NCBI GenBank assembly: GCA_003427395.1
Contig: BFEA01000897.1
Span: 35,396-59,791, forward strand
Direction: 5' to 3'
Source of the DNA: Chara braunii
Lineage: Eukaryota; Streptophyta; Charophyceae; Charales; Characeae
DNA: 24,396 nt
Position numbers and translations under genes: made by a program
Notes under the pieces: generated by a model
Told to the model about the DNA's origin: nothing
The model's input: the letters and a program-made list of their open reading frames with translations, nothing else
Database searches by the model: none
Shown: positions 9,360 to 18,335 of the stretch, in pieces
Layout: every line of letters begins with the position of its first letter
Position numbering within the stretch: position 1 is the first letter of the stretch

Positions 9360-9560
9360 CTAATCAACAAAGAGATGAAAGGTTACTCTCTCAGACGCTG
9401 TGCAACCCAGCCCGACTGATGAGCTCATAGATCCCCACGACAGGCCTCCACTGGACCTACCTATATCCCTGACGACGTCAACAGGCCTAGAAGAGAAGCG
9501 CCCTCTGGCGTATCTCCCCCTACCCTCATGTCGAAAGAGAGGCTGATCCCATGTCGCCAT
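9360..9560 (-). CDS. Possible N-terminal Gag fragment in another frame
   Basis: A 66-codon ORF with a genuine ATG (MATWDQPLFRHEG), followed by an Arg/Gly-rich stretch. It ends at TAG just where the main Gag frame opens, overlapping by about 11 bases in a different frame. The arrangement suggests an original Gag N-terminus separated by a single frameshift, or a short upstream ORF. No domain is recognisable, so this is inference from position and composition. Confidence 0.35.
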   Translation of the reverse strand: MATWDQPLFRHEGRGRYARGRFSSRPVDVVRDIGRSSGGLSWGSMSSSVGLGCTASERVTFHLFVD

Positions 9561-10579
9561 CGTCGCTGGCCTACCAATCCCGAGAGCAATCCCTTGGCGC
9601 GAGCCGGCGAACTCGTGCGTCGTAGGGTCGGACCGAAGTCACACGCTCACGGAACGGTGGTATCTCCCTCGTGCAATCCTATCCGGCACCATGTCTCTAC
9701 TCGGCCCACCTCAGACGTGGATTTACCCGGGACGCTTTCCCCGACACTGTGTAGTGTCCTAATCAGACCTCCCGCTAGCAATCGGATCAGCTAGCCTGTC
9801 TATTCCCCCCCAACTCCTTGCGATCCGGGGCGCTTCTCCCCTCCCCTTCAATCCCTACGATACATCCCCTGCTCACGGTTTTCACTCAAAGAGATCTGAA
9901 TCAGGTGGACTGACAAAGGGTAGGAAAATCAAAAGACAATGTCCCTCCAATCACAAGAGCAAGCTAGAGGAATTCCATGCAGAAAACCGAAATGCTGAAA
10001 TGCAATAATCAGAATATCTCACCAGGATGTTGAGATGAGTTGGGCCACCAGTCACCTGCTCACGCCTAGTGCCACACGTCTCACCTGCGCATCCGATCAC
10101 TGGTTGGCTGGTCGCCCCTAGTCCGCTCTGCTCTAGTCGTTCTCCTTTCCTGATCCTCTCACGTCCCCGCAGTTACAGGTGGACCAAAGTCCCGAGAGGC
10201 AGCCTTCCCCGATAACGGCACCACTGTCGACCGGTAGATGGGGTCTGCAGGCCTGCGGATCCAACCCTATATCCGCCCCGTGTCTGTCACCCGCAGGAGG
10301 GCTAGTTCCGGGCTCCCGTAACCTGCAAAACCCACCACTGAGTCAGATAAGAAAACGAGGTGTGAACTGGATGACGCATAGAAAAGCCGAGAAAACAATT
10401 TTATTCAGTTAATAAAGTTCAGCGCAGACGCGCCACACCCTATCCCAGGACGACCTCCCACTCGCCAATCTAGAGGTGGCGTTTGTGTGAAGACCGAACA
10501 CGTCGGAATCCTTTGCGGGATCCCGTGTTCAAAGGGCCCGTCGGTTTCAGCAGATCGCGCAAATGCCCTCCGAGCCTGA
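9561..10579 (-). other. Element D leader, proximal part
   Basis: About 1 kb of mixed-composition DNA upstream (minus strand) of the Gag start. Short plus-strand frames (9528-9794 and 10179-10412) show no recognisable domain. I see no promoter, RNA gene or clear repeat. Confidence 0.5.
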
Positions 10580-11300
10580 AGTCTGAGCTGGTCCCAACTG
10601 ATCTGATATGGCTCGGTCTGGTCCGGGCTGCCCGGTCTAGCACAGTCTGATCTGGTCAAGCATTGTCTGATCTGATCAGATCTAATCGGATCTCGTCTGG
10701 ACCGGCCTATTCGAGCTCAGTCTGATGCGGTTTAGCCCAGTCGGGGCTGGTCTGGTCTCGTCTGATCTGATCCGAGTCTGGTCTGAGTCTGGTCCGGTCT
10801 CATCTGGTCTGGTCTGAGTCTGGTCTGAGTCTGGTCTGAGTCTGGTCCGGTCTGATCTGGTCAGGTCTGAGTCTGGTCTAAGTCTGGTCTGAGTCTGGTC
10901 AGGTCTGATTCTGGTCTGAGTCCGGTCCGGTCCGATTTTGGTCTGTGTCTGGTCCGATCAGGTGTGGCCTGTTCTGATCTGTTCTCTATTCTGGTCTCGT
11001 TAGATCTGATCTGGTCCGGTTCTGAACTGGTCTCGTCTGGTCTGGCCTGTTCAGAGCCAGGCCTGGTCCGGTCGGTCTGGTCCGGTCTGATCCGGGTCTG
11101 GCCTGATCTGGTTCGGTCTGAACTGGGTCAGGTCTGGTCTGATCTAGTCTGGCCTGGCCCGTGTCTGATCCGGTTTTGATCTGGACTGATCAGATCTGGT
11201 CCGGATCTGGTTCGGTTCTGATCTGAACTGATCTGTGTTGGTCCGCGTCTAGTCCGGATCTGATCTGGACTGATCTGATCTGGTCCGGGCCTGATCTGGA
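10580..11300. repeat. Degenerate TCTGG / CTGATC tandem array
   Basis: About 720 bp composed almost wholly of interleaved short words TCTGG, TCTGATC, GGTCTGAG and CCGGTC. The most regular stretch is 10775-10930, where GTCTGGTCTGAGTCTGG recurs. Frames across it encode only repetitive peptides (SDQNRTRSGPD-like on the minus strand). It lies inside the leader of element D. Confidence 0.85.
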
Positions 11301-11760
11301 GAAACTCGTTAATCCTCTCATGTGCGTCACCGGCTAGATGGCGGCACATCAGTCACTTCCGTCGTCTGCCCGCGTGGTAGGTAGGAACAGTGGAAATCTC
11401 GTTAACATGTTCATGCTCGTCACTAACTAGATGGCGCGGCATTTCACTTGAGAAGGTCATGACTACTCCCTTCGTTTATCCACGCTCGGCTGATCATCTT
11501 CACTTTGATGCTCGGAGCACTGGGCAGGTATCAAATTTCGTCAACATTCTCGCTGATCTTTGCAAGCTCGTTCAGGGGAAGTGGGAGTCTCGCATATCCA
11601 TTCAAGCGCGTCCTTAATCTGATGACGTGACACTTGTTTCGTTTCCCGCCGATTCTTCCAAGCTTGTTCCTTTGGCTGCAGTCTCGTAGGGTGGCGGATA
11701 GGAACAGCGGGAATCTCGTTTGACCATTCATGCGCGCCACTAATTAGATGACGAGGCAAT
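11290..11760. repeat. Four diverged copies of a ~60-bp repeat
   Basis: Units begin near 11290, 11388, 11577 and 11698. The common pattern is GGAA-AG-GGGAATCTCGTT, then ATTCATGCGCGTCACTAA, then TAGATGACG. Copies 2 and 4 are most alike and share downstream text including TCCCTTCGTTT and GCGCTGGGCA/GCACTGGGCA, implying a larger ancestral unit with internal loss. Function unknown; no coding. Confidence 0.6.
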
Positions 11761-11879
11761 GTTTCCTTCGTTTTCCCGCGCTCGATTGTATCTCTCCTCT
11801 CTGTTATTCAGAGCGCTGGGCATAAGTCACATCGAGTCCACACCCGTAGAGACCATCACAACGCTTCGATGAAACAATC

Positions 11880-11903
11880 GAATCCCCCCCTTGTCTGCGC
11901 CAC
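11880..11903 (-). promoter_or_regulatory. Candidate primer-binding site of element D
   Basis: The minus strand reads TGGCGCAGACAAGGGGGGG about 11 bases inside the right LTR. TGG is the required start of a tRNA-complementary site and the position is right, but I cannot match it to a specific tRNA and it is not the initiator Met site. Confidence 0.3.
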
Positions 11904-11913
11904 AAAGTCTCGC

Positions 11914-12302
11914 TCTCTCACTCTCGCGCGAGGCGGCTTTCTTCCTTCCGTGCAGGCTGGTTCATCTTCGCGCACAGCTCATTCACAACGGACCTCACCT
12001 TCCCGAGCGCAGTTCTCTCCTTTGCGCAGCAGTTTCGTCCTTGCGCAGCAGCTCCTGCCCTTACGAGACAACGATTCCCGCTCGACCATCCTTTCTCCGC
12101 GCGGCTTCGTACATCCCGCGCGACTGCCGGCGCAACCTTGGTCATCGGCACAATTGTCTGCGCTGCCTCGTCTCGGCTCGCGCAGCTTCGTCTCTCGCAC
12201 TGCGCAGCTCTGCTGCTTTGAGCAGCTTCGCTCCGCTCCAGTCGTGCCCCGCGCTCCCGCTCGCACATCGCTGCTATCCCACGCAGCTTCTTTAGCCAGC
12301 GC

Positions 12303-12378
<76 letters not shown>

Positions 12379-12588
12379 CGCTCGCTCGCTCGCGCAGATC
12401 TGCGCGTGGCTGCGCGCTAGTCTCCTCCCCGCGGGCAGGCCGTTCCCCTCCGCTCGTTTGTTCCGCGCGACCTCATTCCCCCTTGCGCGGCATCGTTCAC
12501 CCCGCGCGGCACTGTTCATCCCGCGCAACTTACCCGAGCGACTGTTCGTGCGCCCGCCATTCCCACTTGCGTGGCTACGCGCTGTTCA

Positions 12589-12654
<66 letters not shown>

Positions 12655-13722
12655 ACAGAGACTCAGGAGTGCCCCTGTTTCCACCGAATGAGGCCTCCCA
12701 CTAGTGAACGTACCAGGTACGATATAACGTCCAGGTTCATTCCTCTGCTAGTCCGCCTGTGCGTGAATCAAGCCCGTAGTCACATCCAAGTACGTGCGCA
12801 TTCTCACTCTCAGGCTGTCCGTAAGAGGTTCGTGTCCACGAACCGGTTCGATCACCTCCACTACAAGGGCTGCCATGAACCAGCTGATCAGTGTCGTGGC
12901 TGTGAGTCTTAACTTGTTGTCATTCCCCCTTCTCCATCCTCCAGCCACGAGCTGCTCTCCTTCCCCTTCTCTCCGGTGCATGGTGTACCTGTTCGTCCTC
13001 CCCTTCATGCGTTGCTGCTCCGGCTCTTGCTCGTCCTTGGCCACCTCACTCCGTCAGCCAGCACGTACGTCCTCGTGCTCTCCGATCCGGAAGTGTCCCC
13101 CAAAATGAGCCCTCTCGGGCTTATAAAGTTTGCAACTGGGCCTTTCGCCCAGCTGCCTCAGTCCCGTGCTGCTGCCTCCACCAGCTGGTGTAGAGGACTT
13201 TGCAGCGCGTAGGTACCAGGCCAAAGCCCAGGCCTGGTCCCGAGCCCGATTCGGGCCCCGAACAGCCTCGAGGTCCAAAGGCCCAGCCCCTTTGGGAAGG
13301 CCCTAGCAAACCCTCCTTTTAACGGTCTCGTCCGATATCCCATCCGGCTCCACGGACGGCCCGGCACAAGTCATAAAATGTCGTCACCCGGTATCTATGG
13401 CCCAACGGTTGTCCCGAGTTTGGTCCACCCGGTCGGCGTGTCGCTGCCTCTCACTAAATTTCTTGTTTTAAATTAAATTGATATTCGTCCGACAACCGCT
13501 AAACCCAGGCAAAGCGGCTTTCGTTGGTCCGGGTTCCGCCACAGTCTCGTCTAGACCCGTTTTTTTTTCGTCTCGTTCAGCCATCATCTCCTGGTCGTCC
13601 CCGCGGGCTCGGTTTGCGAGATAAAAATACTCAGAAGAAGGCCACCGTGCAAAGTCCGATCGCCGACTGAAGTCTTTTTGAAGGAAGTAAAGGGCGGCGT
13701 AAGGTTTGAGCCGCCCGACACA
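11914..13722 (-). repeat. Long direct repeat, probable 5' LTR of element D
   Basis: Partner of 4601-6370, about 1.81 kb. On the minus strand it starts TGTGTCGGGCGG and ends GAGAGTGAGAGA. It is longer than its partner mainly through expanded CT tracts (12306-12374 and 12590-12654). Both copies share a CCCGGTATCTATGGCCC block and the TTATAAAG site. The outer flank here is the GBSS pseudogene, different from the flank at 4600, and no 5-bp target duplication is visible at the boundaries I can set. Confidence 0.65.
12306..12396. repeat. (CT)n/(CGCT)n microsatellite in right LTR
   Basis: About 69 bp of CT repeat followed by CGCT repeats, an expanded version of the tract at 4999-5058. Another CT run lies at 12590-12654. 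Confidence 0.9.
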
Positions 13723-13922
13723 GTGTCGCTAAATGACCACCAACCATCCGAAAACCCGAACCTCAATGTTCTGCTAACGGTTCTGGACACTGATGCACTG
13801 GTGAAGAGACAACAGTTGCACTGCCAGCATCACACATCCGTCCATGCACAGCAGGATCACTACTGCACTAAGCTGATGGTCGCAGGCAAGGTCTCCCTCG
13901 CTGCACCTCTCGTTGGGCGGTG

Positions 13923-14810
13923 TTTCTACACCTTCTCTTCCGGAAAAACCACAGTTGTCTCTCTTCCTTCCTTCCGTGCGTCCTTAAACAGACTCAGCAA
14001 TGCTTGTTCCCAAGCCCTGGCAGGACCCTTCCAGGAGAGGTCCTGCGACATGGCGACCACGACGATGCTGCTGAAGTGAGGGGTCGAAAACACCTCGATG
14101 TCCCACTTTAATCCCTCCACAGCCTTGGTGACATCCTCTGCTCCTCCTTCCGGCTTGACGCCGAACTTTCCCATGTGCAAGCCGGTTACACCGTCGCAGA
14201 CTGAGTCCAGAAAACTGCCTGTCGACGCAACAACTGGAATCGTGCCGTAGAGCATGGCGTGCAGCTTCATGAGTCCGGCAAGCTGAAAGCGGTTGGGCAA
14301 CACCATGAAGACACACCCAGCAACGATCATGTGGGCCAGTCGGGGACTGAACCTCGTCATTGCCCGCACCTGTTCCGGATACCTTCTCTCCAAATTTTGC
14401 AGTTGCTTCTCATACTGAGCCTTGCCCGTTCCCAGCATGATGAACTGCGCTTTTTCCTTTCTGCTCTTCCACAAGTTTAAGGATGGCGGCTGCCAAGATG
14501 TCCGAACCCTTTTGCTCGTCCAGCCGGCCCATGAATCCAAACAAAGTAACTTCCGGACGGGCTGCGAAGCCTGCCTCCGCCTGCAACTGCTGCTTCAACG
14601 AGGGCTTGACGTCAAACACCGAGCTGAGGTCGTATCTGTTAGGCAGGAACTTGTCATTGATCGGAATCCACTCCGTCACATATACGCCGTTCATTATCCC
14701 AAGCATCCCCTTTCTTGAAATCAGGTCTTGCAAATCTGCGCCATGCTCGTGCTCTGTAGCGACCTCGGCTGCATACGTGGGACTGACCGTCTGCTCAGAC
14801 ACGTAGCTTT
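13923..14810 (-). pseudogene. GBSS: Granule-bound starch synthase C-terminal half, processed pseudogene
   Basis: GBSS (glycosyltransferase family 5) elongates amylose from ADP-glucose on plastid starch granules. Recognisable family blocks in order: TVSPTYAAEV, GIMNGVYVTEWIP, FGFMGRLDEQKGSDIL, FIMLGTGKAQYEKQL, LAHMIVAG, LHAMLYGTIPVVASTG, MSQDLSWKGPA and LLSL, up to a stop at 13926. It is only the C-terminal half. An extra A in the run at 14451-14455 shifts the frame, splitting it into 14802-14410 and 14540-13926. Two active-site blocks are degraded: the usual RFEPCGLIQL reads RFQLAGLMKL, and STGGL reads STGSF. Plant GBSS genes have several introns here and none is present, which suggests a retrocopy. 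About 200 bp of possible 3' UTR follows to 13723, without a poly-A tail. Upstream it is fused to retroelement integrase. Confidence 0.85.
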
Positions 14811-15065
14811 CTAGTGGAGGGAAAGCAAATACGGGGCTCTCTGGTGCCCTGTGAACCGTGCCAGTATACGAGACCGTTGTCCCCGAGAGAGTAGTTCAGG
14901 ACGGTCTTGCCACTCCGAAGGGTCGCATGGATGTCGCAATAGTCGGGGCAGTGGCAGTATTGAGTGCGAAACTCGTCGAGCACCGAGTGGTGGATGGTGG
15001 TGACCAAGATGGAAGAGAGCTAGATCTGCTCCCGGTCGTGGTCAGGGCGCCGGGATAAGGCATCC
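14811..15065 (-). pseudogene. Element C integrase N-terminal remnant
   Basis: This is the direct continuation of the Ty3/gypsy polyprotein beyond the inverted-repeat insertion. The minus strand begins DALSRRPDHD (the conserved end of RNase H), hits an in-frame TAG at 15020-15022, and continues VLDEFRTQYCHCPDYCDI ... SLGDNGLVYWHG ... RICFPSTRKLR, the segment preceding the HHCC zinc domain of integrase. It then stops abruptly against GBSS sequence; the HHCC and DDE catalytic regions are absent. With no integrase core this copy could not insert itself. Exact junction with GBSS is uncertain by about 15 bp. Confidence 0.75.
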
Positions 15066-16038
15066 AACACTGAATTCGTGAAAACCTAACAAAACCACAA
15101 AACCTAACATTTTTTATAGAATGAAAAAGTTAATGTCAAACTCTTATTTTTAACACATTAAAGAAAGTGTTTTTAATTGGTTCCCGATAAAGGAGGCATT
15201 GCCAAAAAAATGGGCAAGAAGTCTATTCATTATCAAAATGTGCAAGAAAACCCTTTCGAATAAAAAAACATGTTAAAGGACTATAAGTCGTTTTCAGAAG
15301 ATTGACAAAACACATAGCTCAAACAATCAATCTCTAAGGACTGCAAGGCGAACTTGAAAGACGTTAAAAAAAAACAGTTTCAGTGAATACTCATTTATAG
15401 AATTATAAGTTATTTTCAACAGTTTGGTAAAAACCAAGTTCTGTGAAAACTAATTTATAGAACTATAAATTAATATAATCCATTTTAAAGTTTATTGTAA
15501 AATCCTTGTCAAAAAATATATGTTATGTAAAAGAAGAATTCAAACAACTTTTGCCTCGGGGACATCTTCAAATTCTTAGCCAACCATGATTTAAAATTAA
15601 AAAATAAAAATATAAAAATAAAAAAATACAAAAAAACAATATATTCGTCCATGTATGAGAGAACATATCCAAGAGAATGTATTCGTGAATAGGAGAATAT
15701 ATGTGCATGTTTGGGAAACCCTCGAATAGGTTCATCATACTACATACCTTATAGAACTATAAATTTGATTTTTTTAAATAAACAAAAAATTTGGATATTT
15801 CGATTCTTGAACAAACGGTGCTTCGCAAGGTAATGATTTTTTGTGAAAAGACTTGCTTCTCTCCTCACCACTTCTAGTGGTTTTAAAAGAGTATTTTTTT
15901 ATTCATTTTTTGCGGTTAATTAACTTCACATAGAATGTTGTTCATGTAGGAGGCCTGAAAAATGTATTATCCGAATCTTTAAAAAATTTCGTGCAAACCT
16001 AACAATTTTTTTTGTTAGGTTTTCACGAATTCTATGTT
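15066..16038. mobile_element. 973-bp terminal-inverted-repeat DNA element, ATCC target duplication
   Basis: The left end reads AACACTGAATTCGTGAAAAC and the right end, reverse-complemented, AACATAGAATTCGTGAAAAC; the inverted repeat extends to about 29 bp with two mismatches. ATCC flanks both sides (15062-15065 and 16039-16042). Deleting the insert with one ATCC rejoins the retroelement reading frame at the conserved VADALSR site, which is strong proof of insertion. The interior is AT-rich with no ORF of 60 codons, so the element is non-autonomous. Diverged internal repeats of the TTATAGAACTATAAATT type occur near 15393, 15448 and 15750. A 4-bp duplication is unusual among common plant families; superfamily unassigned. 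Confidence 0.85.
15988..16029. repeat. Terminal hairpin of the inverted-repeat element
   Basis: Arms TTCGTGCAAACCTAACAA (15988-16005) and TTGTTAGGTTTTCACGAA (16012-16029) pair at 17 of 18 positions around a T6 loop. The outer arm is the element's terminal repeat itself, so the right end carries an inverted second copy. The left end instead carries a direct second copy of AAAACCTAACA (15099-15109). Confidence 0.8.
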
Positions 16039-16925
16039 ATCCGCGACCTGATTAGTCTCACCCTTGATGTGCTCAGTGGTGAAACTAAACTCGGATAGGT
16101 CGCGCCACCAGCGAGCCCTTCGAGGAGTCAGCTTCGATTTTGTTAGAAAAACCTCAACAACAGAGTTGTCCGTGCGCATCGTGAATGGTGCCCTGTGCAG
16201 GTAGTGACGCCAGTGTCGAGCGGCATAAACTACTGCGAGAACCTCACGTTCATCAGCGTTGTAGTTTATCTCGGCAGGCAAGAGCTGATGGGAGTAGAAG
16301 GCTATCGGACAATCACCTGAGCGAGACTCGACAGTGCCGTCCTCGGCGATGGTACAAGAATAGTTAATAAAAGGCTTGTCAGTAGTTGGACGAGTAGGCG
16401 TCAGTCGGGAGGCAGTGGTAGGGGTAGGGGGTGGGAAGCGAGGGATACGAGGATGAGAGGAATCAGGAGAGGAGAGGAAGATCTGAGAATGCACTGCTCC
16501 TACAGCAAAGTCTGACGAATCGGTGGTAAGGATAAAAGGACGATCAAGATCGGGTAGGTGAAGAACCAGTGCACATGTCACCGCCTTCTTGAGGGTGTGG
16601 AGGGCGTCCTCGTGGAGGGGTGTCCAAGCCCAGGGTGGGTTCTTCCGGAGGAGGGTGGAGGTAAGGACGTAGGAATACCTAGCGTATCCCTGGATAAAAT
16701 TACTATAGTAGCTGGTCAAGCCTAGGAAGCTGCGAAGCTGCTTAGTGGATGTGGAAACGAGCCACTCCGCGATAGCAGTGATCTTTGCGTCATCCATGTG
16801 GAGACCCTGGTCAGACATGTAGTATCCTAAGAAATTCACTTTGTGCTGGGCAACGTGGCACTTGCTGAGCTTGGCATAGAAGCCATATCTGCGCAAGCGG
16901 TCAAGGACATCGCGTACACCAGGAT
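16039..16925 (-). pseudogene. Element C RT connection and RNase H domain
   Basis: RNase H degrades the RNA of the RNA:DNA hybrid during reverse transcription. From [12 protein letters not shown] and VNFLGYYMS (RT thumb/connection) it runs through LRSFLGLTSYYSNFI and WTPLHEDAL to RNase H: FILTTDSSDFAVGAV (first catalytic Asp), NADEREVLAVVYAARHW (catalytic Glu), FTMRTDNSVVEV (Asp) and GETNQVAD. A Pro/Ser/Thr-rich insert of roughly 55 residues sits between the first two strands. The frame is shifted relative to the upstream RT and the domain is cut after VAD by the ATCC-flanked insertion at 16038. Confidence 0.85.
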
Positions 16926-17825
16926 ATCCTCAAGGGTACGACTGTAGACCAGGATATCGTCGAGGTAGACGAGAACGTACTGCTCCAGGATGTCCCTAAA
17001 GATGTCGTTCATCGCCCTCTGGAAGGTAGCGGGTGCGTTGGTGAGGCCGAATGGCATCACTGTGAACTCGTAGTGGTCGAAGCGCGATCGGAACGCTGTT
17101 TTCGGCTGGTCGGCTACTGCGACGCGGATCTGATGGTAACCGCTACAAAGATCAATCTTCGTAAAGAAGCGGTTGCCTGCTAGGCGGTCGAACAGCTTGT
17201 CGGAACGAGGCATGGGGTAGCTGTTCTTAACCGTGTAGCGGTTGAGGCCGCGATAGTCGATGCAGAGACGGAGAGTTTCATCCGCTTTGCGAGCAAAGAG
17301 GATGGGTGCACCCCATGGGGAGTTGCTGGGTTTAATAAAACCCAGTCTCAGGAGCTCCTCAAGCCGACGCTTGAGTTCAGTGGCCTCGGGGATCGAGAGT
17401 CTGTAGGGTGCCTGGTGGTGAACTCAATAGTCAGGCACAAGCTGGATGGAGTGCTCGATGCTGCGCATCGGTGGGATGACGGCGTACGAGAACGATGATG
17501 GGAAGACGTCATGGTACTCTCGGATGAGGCCACGAACGGCGGGCTCCAGGTCATCCGTATAACGTGCGAGTTTCTCAGCGCCAGCGTCAGCGTGTGACGG
17601 CGGGGTGGACTCGACGGACGGCGGAGGTTGGGAAGTAGAGATGGGAGCCATGGAGATAGAAGGAGGATCTGGCTCCAGAGGGATGAGCTCGACGTCGCAA
17701 CAGGGTGGATCATAGTGTAAGAGATCCGTCACGTTCACCATAAAGAAGGTGACGTCGTCCTGTCGGATGAAGTGAGCGAACTCCCGAGGCGAGGTGACAG
17801 TGATAGAAGGAGATGGTGTGGGCAC
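16914..17825 (-). pseudogene. Element C reverse transcriptase (Ty3/gypsy)
   Basis: Reverse transcriptase copies element RNA to cDNA in the cytoplasmic particle. The lead-in VRGLIREYHDVFP and IEHSIQLVPDY is followed by an in-frame TGA at 17424-17426, then [82 protein letters not shown] and the catalytic box [12 protein letters not shown]. Element order (protease-RT-RNase H-integrase) places it in Ty3/gypsy. A small insertion after the catalytic box (about 16914-16928) copies a nearby word and shifts the frame. The catalytic residues remain but the ORF is dead. Confidence 0.9.
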
Positions 17826-17829
17826 GGAA

Positions 17830-18335
17830 GGCTCCGGGGAAGGAGGATCGGGGCGTGGTGTCGCTGTGGTACCTATGAAAGGGACGCGATACGTCTGTCC
17901 ACACTTCGTTTTGAGAACGAGAGTGTTGGTCGCCCAATCGGCCTCGGTGTTGCGGAACCGATCAGACCACGGAGTGCCGAGATTGAAGTCTTACCCCGTC
18001 TCCATCGCATCGAAATGTGGAGAGGAGCGGTGGCGACGAGACGCCGGGGGACGATCAGTCGGCTCGAGAGTGAGGAAGAAAGGGAGGTCGGTGACCGTCT
18101 GATCCAAAAAGCGTTGGGTATTGTCATCCCGTAAGGTGACAGAGATGGGAGTCGGAAACCCGGTCGTGGGTAAGCGGGCTTTTTCACCACACGTGGGTGA
18201 ATGAAGTCGCCCTGAGCACCGGAATCCACAGCGCTGAGTACACCCTCGTGGAGGTCCCCAATCGTACGGGGATGATCGGGAGGGTGCGATCAGGGTCAGA
18301 GAGGATGGTGAGAAGGCGACGCAGGGCAGCGACAT
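17830..18335 (-). pseudogene. Element C aspartic protease remnant
   Basis: The protease would cleave the Gag-Pol polyprotein. The active-site block reads DSGAQGDFIHP (near 18195-18229), the retropepsin D-S/T-G-A signature. Downstream similarity lies in another frame, with a stop at 17991-17993 followed by further linker (LGTPWSDRF, TLVLKTKCGQTYRVPFIGTT) leading toward RT. At least two frameshifts and one stop break the domain. Placement between gag and RT matches Ty3/gypsy order. Confidence 0.75.

Noticed and set aside
10580-11300. CRISPR-like or satellite array
   Set aside because: No constant repeat with unique spacers and no fixed monomer length; it is degenerate simple sequence.
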